A DNA stretch of 64,000 nt from Actinospineispora acaciae DSM 45401. Lineage in GTDB: Bacteria; Actinomycetota; Actinomycetes; Mycobacteriales; Pseudonocardiaceae. Location of the stretch: positions 930,001 through 994,000 of the forward strand of contig NZ_JIAI01000001.1 in assembly GCF_000620785.1 (NCBI RefSeq), written 5' to 3'. Shown piece by piece: positions 8,146 through 17,937 of this stretch (position 1 is the stretch's first letter; each line of letters begins with the position of its first letter). The notes below the pieces were generated by a model. That model saw only the letters and a list, made by a program, of their open reading frames with translations, was not told the origin of the DNA and ran no database searches. The position numbers and the translations under genes are program-made.

Positions 8146-9199
8146 GGCCTGTGGAGGATCGCACGACGAGTTCCCAGGTGTGAAGCGGGACCGGGCCAGC
8201 GGCGGGAGGCCCGAGGGCGATCGTGCCGAGTAGGCGACCTTGGTCGTGCAGGGACTGACGGACAGTGGTCAGTGACGGGGTGGCGCCGGACGCGTGTGGG
8301 TTGTCGTCGAACCCCAGGATGGAGAGGTCCGCCGGCACGGCTCGGCGGAGTTCGGCGGCGGCCTGGAGCGCACCGAAGGCGAGTTCGTCGCTCATCGCGA
8401 GGATTGCGGTAGTTCCGGGATTGTCGCGCAGGACGGCGCGGGCGGCGTCGCGGCCACTCTCGCGGCTGTTCGTCGGGACCTCGTAGACGGGCGTGAGACT
8501 CCAGTCGTGCCCCGCGTCGCGGTATGCGGCCGCGTAGCCGGCCAGACGCTCCCGTGTAACGCGGAAGCTTGCGGCAGCCTGCTGGGAAAGGTCCACCGGA
8601 CGGACGCCGTGACGGGTGCCGCCCAGCGGAAAAGAGATCACCGCCAGATTGCGGTGACCGCGCTCGAGCAGGTGGTATGCCGCCGCCTCGGCGGCTGCGC
8701 GGTCGTCGATGCCGACGAAGATCCGCCCGGGTAGTTGCGGCCCACCGTTCGTGAGTATCGGCAGGTTCCGCCGCAGGCCGGCGTCTACCAGCGGGTGGTC
8801 ATCGGGCAGGGCGAACAACACGAGTGCGTCGACGGCCGCGACCTGGATCAGGGCCGTGTCCGCTGCCGACCCGGTGGTCGGTACCAGGTGCAGCCCGACC
8901 TCGTGTGCGCCGCAGGCATGCGCGAGTCCCTTCAGGAACGCAACCGCGCCGGGGTCGTCGAACGCATAGGCCAGGCTCTCGCCGAGGACGACTCCCAGGG
9001 CGCCGGCCCGCCCGCGACGCAACGACCGGGCGGTGGGATGTGGCCCGGGGTAGCCGAGGCCCTCGGCCGTGGCGAAGATGCGCTCCCGCAGGTCGGAGGA
9101 GAGCTTCTCGGGCCTGTTGTAGGCGTTCGAGACGGTCATCACCGAGACGCCCACGGCCGTGGCCACGGTGGCGAGCGTTGGTCGTGAAGGGCTGGCCAC
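8132..9199 (-). CDS. LacI family transcriptional regulator
   Basis: 355 residues from GTG 9199. The N-terminal HTH reads PTLATVATAVGVSVMTVSNA (about residues 6-25), then the hinge helix and a periplasmic-binding-protein-like effector domain: LGVVLGESLAYAFDD, FVGIDDRAAAEAAA, ILGFDDNPHAS. The much longer upstream open frame was rejected because it runs through the divergent oxidoreductase gene. It is divergent from the Gfo/Idh/MocA gene with a 60-base gap that holds two TATCGATA-type operators, so it most likely represses itself and that gene in response to a sugar or polyol. Confidence 0.88.
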   Translation of the reverse strand: MASPSRPTLATVATAVGVSVMTVSNAYNRPEKLSSDLRERIFATAEGLGYPGPHPTARSLRRGRAGALGVVLGESLAYAFDDPGAVAFLKGLAHACGAHEVGLHLVPTTGSAADTALIQVAAVDALVLFALPDDHPLVDAGLRRNLPILTNGGPQLPGRIFVGIDDRAAAEAAAYHLLERGHRNLAVISFPLGGTRHGVRPVDLSQQAAASFRVTRERLAGYAAAYRDAGHDWSLTPVYEVPTNSRESGRDAARAVLRDNPGTTAILAMSDELAFGALQAAAELRRAVPADLSILGFDDNPHASGATPSLTTVRQSLHDQGRLLGTIALGPPAAGPVPLHTWELVVRSSTGLRTR

Positions 9200-9209
9200 T
9201 GCGGAAGTG

Positions 9210-9239
9210 TATCGATAAACTCTCGCAGAATATCGATAT
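9210..9239. promoter_or_regulatory. Twin LacI operators
   Basis: TATCGATA at 9210-9217 and ATATCGATAT at 9230-9239, both palindromes with the central CG step characteristic of LacI-family operators, with centres 21 bases (two helical turns) apart. They lie between the LacI start at 9199 and the ribosome-binding site of the oxidoreductase gene, so occupancy would block both promoters. Confidence 0.6.
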
Positions 9240-9259
9240 ACCTCATGGAGGAGGACTCC

Positions 9260-10285
9260 ATGTTCCGTGCGGTCGTGGTCGGTGCCGGCATGGCCGCGGA
9301 CTTCTGGCTGCCTCCGCTGTGTGCCCGTGACGATGTCCAGATCACCGCCATCGTCGAGATCGATCCGGCCCGGGGAAGCTCGCTCATCGAGCGGTACGGC
9401 CTGGGCTGCGAACAGTACCCTCAGGTGGCGACGGCCGTCACGGAGACCGATGCCAACCTGGTCGTCAACCTCACGCCTCCGGCGGCGCACCGCGCCGTCG
9501 CCGAGGAGGCCCTGGCCGCCGGGTGCGATGTGTTCGGGGAGAAGCCGGTGGCCGAGTCGCTCGCCGATGCCCGCGCGATCACCGCCTCGGCCCGAGCGGC
9601 CGGCCGACGCTACATCGTGATGCAGAACCGACGATTCGCGCCCGGAATGCGAGCATTGCGGGAGGGCATTGCGGCGGGTTTGATCGGCCGGCCCACCTTC
9701 GTATGTGCCGACATGTTCGTCGCGCCGCACCACTACGGGGGCTTCCGGGAAGAGACGATGGAGCACCCACTGCTGCTCGACATGGCCATTCACACCTTCG
9801 ACCAGGCGCGCTTCCTCATCGGCGCCGACCCGGTTTCGGTGTACTGCCATGAGTTCAACCCTGCCGGCTCGTGGTACCTGGGCAACGCCGCCGCGAGTTG
9901 TGTGTTCGAGTTTGGTGACGGAACGGTGTTCTCCTATCGCGGATCGTGGGTGGGCGAGGGGTGCGCCACCTCCTTTGACGCCACATGGCGCGTGACCGGG
10001 ACGGCAGGCAGCGTGCTCTGGGACGGAGTTGGCGCGCCCCGTGGGGAGGCCGCTCTCCGGTCCGATTCGCGGTATTTCTGGCCCACCGAACGAGTTGGGT
10101 GGCCGAATCCGGAACTGGATCGTGACGCCACGCATCACAGCGAAGCGATCGAGGCCACGCTCAACACCCTCCGTGCGGGTGGTTGTCCAGAAACGGACAG
10201 CGCCGACAACATCCCCAGCTTGGCGATGGCCCTGGCCGCGATCATCAGCGGCCGCGAACGCCGGCTGGTGTCGCTCCCCCGGTGA
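9260..10285 (+). CDS. Gfo/Idh/MocA family NAD(P)-dependent oxidoreductase
   Basis: 341 residues. The N-terminal Rossmann motif is VVVGAGMAADFW, the family EKP motif is FGEKPVAES (about residues 93-101), and the C-terminal substrate domain carries HPLLLDMAIHTFDQARFL with the usual catalytic His. Members oxidise or epimerise sugars, inositols and related polyols. The start ATG 9260 was chosen because GGAGGAGG (9247-9254) lies just upstream; an ATG at 9245 would place the start before that site. It is the only structural gene visible under the divergent LacI regulator, so a transport system for its substrate must be encoded elsewhere. Confidence 0.85.
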   Translation: MFRAVVVGAGMAADFWLPPLCARDDVQITAIVEIDPARGSSLIERYGLGCEQYPQVATAVTETDANLVVNLTPPAAHRAVAEEALAAGCDVFGEKPVAESLADARAITASARAAGRRYIVMQNRRFAPGMRALREGIAAGLIGRPTFVCADMFVAPHHYGGFREETMEHPLLLDMAIHTFDQARFLIGADPVSVYCHEFNPAGSWYLGNAAASCVFEFGDGTVFSYRGSWVGEGCATSFDATWRVTGTAGSVLWDGVGAPRGEAALRSDSRYFWPTERVGWPNPELDRDATHHSEAIEATLNTLRAGGCPETDSADNIPSLAMALAAIISGRERRLVSLPR

Positions 10286-10387
10286 TGCTTCGCACGTCGT
10301 GCGGTGGTGGAGAGGTTCCTGAGCTGCTGGAAGGACTGCCTCCATAGCGTGAGGGCATCGTAGATGCTGTCATGATGCATTAGACGG
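10286..10387. promoter_or_regulatory. Leader region of the sdh operon
   Basis: 102-base gap between the oxidoreductase and sdhC. It contains a small perfect hairpin (GCATC-GTA-GATGC, 10355-10367) shortly before the sdhC start and a GATGCAT stretch just after it. No clear -35/-10 pair or strong ribosome-binding site is visible. It is the only place for the sdh promoter. Confidence 0.3.
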
Positions 10388-11137
10388 ATGCCGAGCCCGG
10401 TGGTCCACTGGATCCCCGTGAGGTCACAGGTCCAGGAGCGACGGAGCGCGGCGCCGGTCGTCGCCGCCGAGCCGAGGCGTCTTCCGTCGGTCGTGCTCAA
10501 GTTCGTCATGGCGGTCAGCGGCGCCGCGATGCTGCTGTTCCTGCTGGGACACATGCTCGGCAACCTGAAGATCTTTCTCGGGGCCGAGGCGCTGAACGCG
10601 TACGGCGCGTGGCTGCGCACGCTGCTGGAGCCGGCGGTGCCCTACGAAGGCACCCTGTGGCTGCTCCGGCTCGGGCTGGTCGCGGCGGTGCTGGCGCACA
10701 TCTGGTCGGCGGTGCTGCTGACGCTGCGCGCGCGGCGGGCACGGCCGGTCAGGTACGCGGTGCGCAACAAGGTGCCGGGCAGCTACGCCGCGCGCACCAT
10801 GCGCTGGGGCGGCGTGATCATCGCGCTGTTCGTGGTCTACCACCTGCTCGACCTGACCACCGGCACGCTGAACCCGCACGGCCAGCACCTGCAGGTGTAC
10901 CAGAACCTGGAGGCCGACTTCGCCCCCGGGCGCTGGTACGTCACGGTGTTCTACGTCCTCGCCGTGGTGGCCGTCGGGTTCCACGTGCGGCACGGCCTGT
11001 GGAGCGCGCTGCAGACCCTGGGCTGGTCCAACGCCGCCCGGCAGCGCTCGCTCAAGCGCGTGTCCACCGGGTTCGCCGCCGTCCTCACCGCCGGCTTCCT
11101 CGTTGTCCCGCTCGCCGTCACCTTCGGATTGGTCTGA
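10388..11137 (+). CDS. sdhC: Succinate dehydrogenase cytochrome b subunit (b558-type)
   Basis: 249-residue membrane anchor with five predicted helices. Haem-ligand candidate histidines lie in [30 protein letters not shown] and [12 protein letters not shown], matching the single-subunit dihaem cytochrome b of Bacillus/actinobacterial type B succinate dehydrogenases; accordingly no separate sdhD is present. It carries electrons from the flavoprotein/iron-sulfur subunits to menaquinone. The start is not secure: ATG 10388 is used, and GTG 10418 in the same frame is an alternative; neither has a strong ribosome-binding site. sdhA follows after 2 bases. Confidence 0.88.
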   Translation: MPSPVVHWIPVRSQVQERRSAAPVVAAEPRRLPSVVLKFVMAVSGAAMLLFLLGHMLGNLKIFLGAEALNAYGAWLRTLLEPAVPYEGTLWLLRLGLVAAVLAHIWSAVLLTLRARRARPVRYAVRNKVPGSYAARTMRWGGVIIALFVVYHLLDLTTGTLNPHGQHLQVYQNLEADFAPGRWYVTVFYVLAVVAVGFHVRHGLWSALQTLGWSNAARQRSLKRVSTGFAAVLTAGFLVVPLAVTFGLV

Positions 11138-11139
11138 GC

Positions 11140-13079
<1,940 letters not shown>

Positions 13080-13083
<4 letters not shown>

Positions 13084-13826
13084 GACTCACCCTGCGGATC
13101 TGGCGGCAGGCAGCCGGCGACGAGAAGGGCCGGCTAAGGACCTACCAGGTGGACGACGCGTCCGAGGACATGTCGTTCCTGGAGCTGATCGACGTGCTCA
13201 ACGAGACGCTGATCCTGCGCGGCGAGGAGCCGGTGGCGTTCGACCACGACTGCCGGGAGGGCATCTGCGGGGCGTGCAGCATGGTCATCGACGGCGTGCC
13301 GCACGGGCCGGAGAAGGCCACCACGACGTGCCAGCTGCACCTGCGGTCGTTCTCCGACGGCGACACCATCACCGTGGAGCCGTTCCGCGCCGGCGGGTTC
13401 CCGGTGGTCAAGGACCTGGTGGTGGACCGCTCGGCGTTCGACCGGATCATCGCGGCCGGCGGCTACATCACCGCGCCCACCGGGGCCGCCCCGGACGCGC
13501 ACGCCATCCTGGTGCCCAAGGCGGCCGCCGACCGCTCCTTCGCGGCGGCCAACTGCATCGGCTGCGGCGCCTGCGTGGCCGCCTGCCCGAACGGCTCCGC
13601 CTCGCTGTTCCTGGGCGCCAAGATCACCCACCTCGGCGAGCTGCCGCAGGGGCAGCCCGAGCGCGACGAGCGAGTGGTGAAGATGGTCGCCGCGCACGAC
13701 GAGAACGGCTTCGGCGGCTGCACCAACACCGGGGCGTGCACCGAGGTCTGCCCCAAGGAGATCCCGCTGGACGTGATCTCCCAGCTCAACCACGACTACC
13801 TGGCCGCGCGGCGCCGCTCGAAGTAG
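13080..13826 (+). CDS. sdhB: Succinate dehydrogenase/fumarate reductase iron-sulfur subunit
   Basis: 248 residues from GTG 13080. The N-terminal plant-type ferredoxin half has [12 protein letters not shown] plus a downstream Cys for the [2Fe-2S] cluster; the C-terminal half has [15 protein letters not shown] and [19 protein letters not shown] for the [4Fe-4S] and [3Fe-4S] clusters. It transfers electrons from SdhA to the cytochrome b subunit. Its last 31 bases overlap the convergent SDR gene 3' end, an unusually long tail-to-tail overlap for a core gene. Confidence 0.95.
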
Positions 13827-14596
13827 GTGTCGGTGTCGTACCAGCCCAGCAGCGCGCCGCCGTCCACGTCGACGGCCTGCCCGCACAGCATGTCGGCGCG
13901 GTCCGACGCCAGGTAGAGCACCATCTCGGCCTGGTCCTCCGGGGTGGCGAGGCGGCCGCGCGGGACGCTCTTGCGGCGGGCGTTCAGCGTGGCCTCGTCG
14001 GCCATCTCGGCGAGCATCGGGGTGAGCACCGGGCCGGGGCAGACCGCGTTGACGCTGATCCCGTCCGGGGCGGCCTCGTATGCCAGGTGCCGGGTGAACG
14101 CGACCAGGCCGGCCTTGCTCGCGGTGTAGCTTGCGCCGGCGTTGAAGCTGATCCGCTTGGCGGCCACCGACGCGATGTTGACGATCTTGCCGTAGCCCCG
14201 CTCGCGCATGCCGGGAAGCACCGCGCGGGAGCACAGGAACGGCCCCGTCAGGTTGACGTCCAGCACCCGCCGCCACGCCTCGGGGTCGGTCTCCTCGACG
14301 ACCTGGGTGGTGGTGATCGCGGCGTTGTTCACCAGGATGTCGACGGTGCCCGCGTGCGCGACCAGGGCGTCCACCTGCGCCTCGTCGGTGACGTCCACGC
14401 CGAGCGAGCTGGCCTTCCCGCCCACCGAGGTGATCTCCTGGGCCGCGGCGGCGGCCGCTGCCTCGTCCAGGTCGGCGACGACCACCGTGGCGCCGCCGGC
14501 CGCGAAGCCGTGCGCGATGGCGTTGCCGATGCCTCGGGCGGCGCCGGTGACCACGGCGGTCCGCCCGTCGAACCGAAGCGGTGCGGGGTGTGACAC
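13796..14596 (-). CDS. Short-chain dehydrogenase/reductase
   Basis: 266-residue classical SDR. The cofactor motif is TGAARGIG (about residues 17-24), the NAG region is NNAAIT, the catalytic Tyr-Lys is in SYTASKAG, and PGPVLTPML follows, as in NAD(P)-dependent dehydrogenases that act on hydroxyacyl or sugar alcohols. It is the last gene of a leftward group (GntR, SDR, cupin, SDR). Its 3' end overlaps sdhB by 31 bases on the opposite strand. The substrate is unknown; the neighbouring dioxygenase-like cupin suggests an aryl-ketone/alcohol or hydroxy-acid. Confidence 0.85.
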   Translation of the reverse strand: MSHPAPLRFDGRTAVVTGAARGIGNAIAHGFAAGGATVVVADLDEAAAAAAAQEITSVGGKASSLGVDVTDEAQVDALVAHAGTVDILVNNAAITTTQVVEETDPEAWRRVLDVNLTGPFLCSRAVLPGMRERGYGKIVNIASVAAKRISFNAGASYTASKAGLVAFTRHLAYEAAPDGISVNAVCPGPVLTPMLAEMADEATLNARRKSVPRGRLATPEDQAEMVLYLASDRADMLCGQAVDVDGGALLGWYDTDTYFERRRAAR

Positions 14597-14613
14597 GGGG
14601 CCTCCTCGGGGGG

Positions 14614-15135
14614 TCAGCGGACGAACCGGTCGGCGAAGTCGGCGCCCAGGCCCACCCGCTCGTAGTGCCGGCGGGCGTTGTCCAGCTTGCTGAACACGTC
14701 CTCCACCCCGGTCGGGTTGCCGTCCGGGTCGACGTAGATGTACGCGCCGGTGACGTGGAACAGCGTCACCATCTCCGCCACGCCGTCGGGCACCTCCAGG
14801 GTGTGGATGTCACCCGGCGGCTCGAAGGCGTAGCTGCCCTGCTCGGCCCACCAGTCGTGCTCCAGGTAGTGCCAGCGGCCGCGCAACGTGGTGGCGTGCA
14901 CCGGGCCGGCGTGGCGGTGCCGGGACAGGATGCCGGAGCGGCGCACCCGCAGGATGTTCACGAAGTAGCCCTGGCTCACCGCGAACAGCAGCGGCCGGAA
15001 CGACACGTCGGGCGCCTGCGGCACCCACAGCCGCTCGTCACAGTCCAGGTCGAGCGCGTTCAGCTCGACCAGATCCTCGACGGTTCCCGGCAGCAGCGGG
15101 CCTCGGTAGGCGACGGCCTCGTCGGATCGTGTCAC
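14614..15135 (-). CDS. Cupin, 2,4'-dihydroxyacetophenone dioxygenase-like
   Basis: 173-residue cupin started at GTG 15135, behind a strong AAGGAGGT site; the longer open frame is not supported. The core SRHRHAGPVHATTLRGRWHYLEHDWWAEQGSY and EPPGDIHTLEVP gives the two cupin metal motifs with His/Glu ligands. The run RHRHAGPVH and the spacing to DIHTL match the 2,4'-dihydroxyacetophenone dioxygenase group, which cleaves an aliphatic C-C bond next to an aryl ketone using iron. Its start overlaps the stop of the upstream SDR (GTGA). Activity is inferred from family resemblance only; other cupin dioxygenases are possible. Confidence 0.75.
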   Translation of the reverse strand: MTRSDEAVAYRGPLLPGTVEDLVELNALDLDCDERLWVPQAPDVSFRPLLFAVSQGYFVNILRVRRSGILSRHRHAGPVHATTLRGRWHYLEHDWWAEQGSYAFEPPGDIHTLEVPDGVAEMVTLFHVTGAYIYVDPDGNPTGVEDVFSKLDNARRHYERVGLGADFADRFVR

Positions 15136-15962
15136 GGTGACCTCCTTGACGTGTCGGATGGTGGTGGCGAGGACAGCGGCAGCACCGCGCTCAGCCCGGC
15201 GTCCACCGGCAGCACCACGCCGGTGATCCACCTCGCGGCAGGGCTGGCCAGGAAGAGCACGGCGTGCGCCGCGTCCCAGGCGTCGCCCTCGGTGCGCAGC
15301 GGCGCCACCTCGCGGCGGTACCTGCGCATCTCCGCGCTGGGTGCGCGGGCCGCGATCCGGGGCGTGTAGAGCTGGCCGGGGGCCACCGCGTTCACCCGGA
15401 TCCCGTCCGGGCCGTGCTGGCCGGCCATGGCCCGGGTCAGGTTGTTCACCGCGCCCTTGGTGGTCGCGTAGCTCAGGTGCGGGTAGCCGCCGCCGAGCCC
15501 GGACACCGACCCCATGTTCACGATGGACCCGCCGCCGCGCGCCCGCATCAGCGGCACCGCGTGCTTGACAGTCGTCATCATGGCCGTGACGTTCACCCGC
15601 AGCGCCAGCTCCCAGGCCACCGGATCCAGGTCCTCCGCGGTACCGGTCGGCCCCACGATGCCGACGTTGTTGACCAGCACGTCCAGCCCGCCGAGCCGCT
15701 CCGCGCAGTCCCGGATCGCGGCGCCGAGCGCGTCCTGGTCCGCGACGTCGACGCCGACCGCGTGGCCGTCGGCACCCTCGGCGCGCACCAGCGCCAGCGT
15801 CTGCTCCGCCGCCTGCGCTCGTAGGTCGAGCACGGCCACCGACGCGCCGTAGCGGGCGAGCAGCACCGCGCAGGCCCGGCCGATGCCGACCCCCTCCCCC
15901 TCCGAACCGCCGCCGACGACGACCGCCACCCGCCCGCTCAGGTCGAACGCCGACTCACGCAT
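15132..15962 (-). CDS. Short-chain dehydrogenase/reductase
   Basis: 276-residue SDR. The glycine-rich loop is GGGSEGEGVGIG, longer than the standard TGxxxGIG, and the catalytic Tyr-Lys is in SYATTKGAV, preceded by the Ser region NMGSVSGLGGG. It reduces or oxidises a carbonyl/alcohol with NAD(P). Its 5' end overlaps the GntR stop by 8 bases and its 3' end overlaps the cupin start, so all are one operon. The insertion in the cofactor loop is also seen in some SDRs of aromatic and steroid catabolism; the substrate is unknown. Confidence 0.85.
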   Translation of the reverse strand: MRESAFDLSGRVAVVVGGGSEGEGVGIGRACAVLLARYGASVAVLDLRAQAAEQTLALVRAEGADGHAVGVDVADQDALGAAIRDCAERLGGLDVLVNNVGIVGPTGTAEDLDPVAWELALRVNVTAMMTTVKHAVPLMRARGGGSIVNMGSVSGLGGGYPHLSYATTKGAVNNLTRAMAGQHGPDGIRVNAVAPGQLYTPRIAARAPSAEMRRYRREVAPLRTEGDAWDAAHAVLFLASPAARWITGVVLPVDAGLSAVLPLSSPPPSDTSRRSP

Positions 15963-16701
15963 CGGCCACCACCAGCGCCAGCGGGCCGGGAGCCGCTTTG
16001 ATCGCGCCCAGCGCGCTGATCACGATCGACCGGGACAACGCGCCGGCCAGCCGGGCGTCGCGCTCGCGGTAGGCGCGCACCAGCCGGCGGTGGTCCTGCA
16101 GCGACAGCTCCGGGCGGCCGGGCTGGGACAGGCTGTGGTGGCGCAGCCGCAGCACGGCGACGCCCAGCGAGTCCAGGGTGCGCTTGAGCGTGAGGTCGCC
16201 CGCGACGTCGCCGGCGCGCTCGTGGAACGTCACGTTGTGCCAGAAGGACCCGGTCACATCGCCGGCGCGCACCGAGGCGTCCATCCGCGCGACCACGTCG
16301 TCGAGGGCCGCGAGCTGCGCGGCGTCGGCGCGCTCGGCGACCCGCTCGGACACCATCGCGTACAGCTCCCCGCGCAGCCGGTAGACCTCCTCCACCCTGG
16401 CCAGCTCCAGCACCGCCACCCGGGGCCGGCGCCGGGCCGGGATGGTGACCAGGCCCTCCTTCTCCAGCACCATCAGCGCCTCGCGCACCGGGGTGCGGCT
16501 GCTCTCGAAGCGCTTGGCCAACTCCACCGAGTTCAGGTCGGCCCCCGGGGCGAGGCGGCCCTCGATGATGTCCCGCGCCACCTCGGCGACGATCACCCCG
16601 ACCCGCGAGTCGGCCCGGTCGTCCACCCCCAGCAACCGGCCGAGCACGGCGGCGCCGGCCGGTGCCAGGCCGGCCAGGCTGCGTTCGCTTTCTGTCGACA
16701 C
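15955..16701 (-). CDS. GntR family regulator (FadR/FCD subfamily)
   Basis: 248 residues. The winged HTH reads VELAKRFESSRTPVREALMVLEKEGL (about residues 58-83) and the C-terminal helical FCD domain carries the usual metal-binding pattern (HNVTFHERAGD, later QDHRRLVRAY). It should repress its own operon (SDR, cupin, SDR) and the divergent decarboxylase-like gene until a small acid binds. The palindrome TGTCGACA covers codons 1-3 and a second copy lies upstream at 16754. It is the first gene of the leftward operon. Confidence 0.87.
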   Translation of the reverse strand: MSTESERSLAGLAPAGAAVLGRLLGVDDRADSRVGVIVAEVARDIIEGRLAPGADLNSVELAKRFESSRTPVREALMVLEKEGLVTIPARRRPRVAVLELARVEEVYRLRGELYAMVSERVAERADAAQLAALDDVVARMDASVRAGDVTGSFWHNVTFHERAGDVAGDLTLKRTLDSLGVAVLRLRHHSLSQPGRPELSLQDHRRLVRAYRERDARLAGALSRSIVISALGAIKAAPGPLALVVADA

Positions 16702-16765
16702 ATTGCGAAGTATGCCGCACTAGGTTTGACTTCTCTACGGGAGATGCTGTGAGAGTGTCGACACT
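16693..16765. promoter_or_regulatory. Two GntR operators built on TGTCGACA
   Basis: TGTCGACA at 16693-16700 (over the GntR start codon) and the perfect 12-base palindrome AGTGTCGACACT at 16754-16765 (just before the decarboxylase-like gene). Their centres are 63 bases apart, about six helical turns, which would suit looping or joint control of the two divergent promoters. The same core appears at the second FCD-GntR locus (62558). Confidence 0.6.
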
Positions 16766-16775
16766 TAGGAGTGCG

Positions 16776-17147
16776 ATGAACGCCGCCGACCGTTACCGCG
16801 AGGGCCTCGAGGTCCGACGTTCCGTGCTCGGGTCCGAGTACGTGGCCAACGCCCTCGCCGACGCGGAGAACCCGTCCGCGCTGCAGCGGATGGTCACCGA
16901 GTTCGGCTGGGGGTTCGTCTGGGCGCGCGACGAGCTGCCCCGGCAGACGCGCAGCCTGCTCACCGTCGCGCTGCTGACCGCGCTGAACCGGCCGCACGAG
17001 CTGCTCGCCCATGTCCGGGGCGCCGTGCGCAACGGCTGCACGCGCGAACAGATCGAGGAGGCCGTGCTGCACTGCGCGGCCTACTGCGGCCTGCCCGCCG
17101 CCATCGACGCCATGCGGGTGGTCGAGCAGGCGCTCGCGGAGTCGTGA
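16776..17147 (+). CDS. Carboxymuconolactone decarboxylase family protein
   Basis: 123 residues from ATG 16776, with AGGAG (16767-16771) upstream; the longer frame was rejected because it runs through the operators. The single CMD domain reads LPRQTRSLLTVALLTALNRPHELLAHVRGAVRNGCTREQIEE (not all contiguous residues conserved) with HCAAYCG, which carries the active-site His/Cys region. The length and the Tyr-Cys pattern are like 4-carboxymuconolactone decarboxylase (PcaC), which acts in the beta-ketoadipate route, but many CMD proteins have other roles. It is divergent from the GntR operon and likely co-regulated. Confidence 0.8.
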   Translation: MNAADRYREGLEVRRSVLGSEYVANALADAENPSALQRMVTEFGWGFVWARDELPRQTRSLLTVALLTALNRPHELLAHVRGAVRNGCTREQIEEAVLHCAAYCGLPAAIDAMRVVEQALAES

Positions 17148-17165
17148 CGCCGACTACTCCGAGGC

Positions 17166-17813
17166 CTACTCAGAGGCCAGCGCCGCGGCGGCGGCCCGGC
17201 GGATGTGCTCGCCCCACAGCGTGCTGGCGCCGGTCGCGTCGCCGGCCACGATCCGCTCCAGCACCTGCTCGATCTCGGCGATGCTCTCCGCCGGGCGGCC
17301 CGGGCGGGACAGCGAGCGGGCGCGCAGCCGGTACAGCCTGCTCTGCAGCAGCGCGGCCTGGTCGCGCAGCACGTCGTTGCCGGCGCCCGCGTAGAGCACC
17401 CGGTAGAACTCGCGCTTGGTCTCCAGCATGACCACCACCTCGCTGGAGCTGTGCTCCTCGCGCAGCCGGGCGATGGTGTCGGCCAGCCGTTCGACGGTGG
17501 CGGCGTCGGCGCGCTGCACGAACAGGCGCACCGCGAAGCACTCCAGCGCCTCGCGCACCTCGTAGACGGCGCGCGCCTCGTCGTCGGTCATCGCCGTCAC
17601 GATCGGCCCCTTGTGCGGGGTGACGGTGATGAACCCCTCCGCCTCGAGCTGCCGGTACGCCTCCCGCAGGGTGTTGCGGGACACGTCCAGCTCCTCGCGC
17701 AGCTCGCGCTCGATGAGCCGCTGGCCGGGCGCGAGCCCGCCGCTGATGATCTCGGCGCGGATGGCGTCGACGACCTGCTCGCGCACCGGCGCCAGCACGC
17801 GGGTGACCTTCAT
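17166..17813 (-). CDS. GntR family regulator (FCD subfamily)
   Basis: 215 residues. The HTH reads IERELREELDVSRNTLREAYRQLEAEGF (about residues 33-60), followed by an FCD effector domain. It is divergent from the aldehyde dehydrogenase-flavoprotein operon with a 124-base gap that holds a strong inverted repeat (17864-17896), its probable operator. The expected ligand is the organic acid handled by that operon. It is tail-to-tail with the decarboxylase-like gene. Confidence 0.87.
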   Translation of the reverse strand: MKVTRVLAPVREQVVDAIRAEIISGGLAPGQRLIERELREELDVSRNTLREAYRQLEAEGFITVTPHKGPIVTAMTDDEARAVYEVREALECFAVRLFVQRADAATVERLADTIARLREEHSSSEVVVMLETKREFYRVLYAGAGNDVLRDQAALLQSRLYRLRARSLSRPGRPAESIAEIEQVLERIVAGDATGASTLWGEHIRRAAAAALASE

Positions 17814-17863
17814 GCTCTCGCTCCCGTCTCGGATCGTGGCCTGGGAACGCTATCAGCGCTGTA

Positions 17864-17896
17864 CAACTGCCCTATTGACCGATTGTAGGGCAATTG
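17864..17896. promoter_or_regulatory. Inverted repeat, probable GntR operator
   Basis: CAACTGCCCTA (17864-17874) and TAGGGCAATTG (17886-17896) form an inverted repeat with 10 of 11 positions matching and an 11-base spacer. It lies between the GntR start at 17813 and the aldehyde dehydrogenase start at 17938 and is the only symmetric element there. Confidence 0.55.
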
Positions 17897-17937
17897 GTTA
17901 GCGTCGGTCGTCCCCGACGCCGCCAGGAAGGCCAGAC

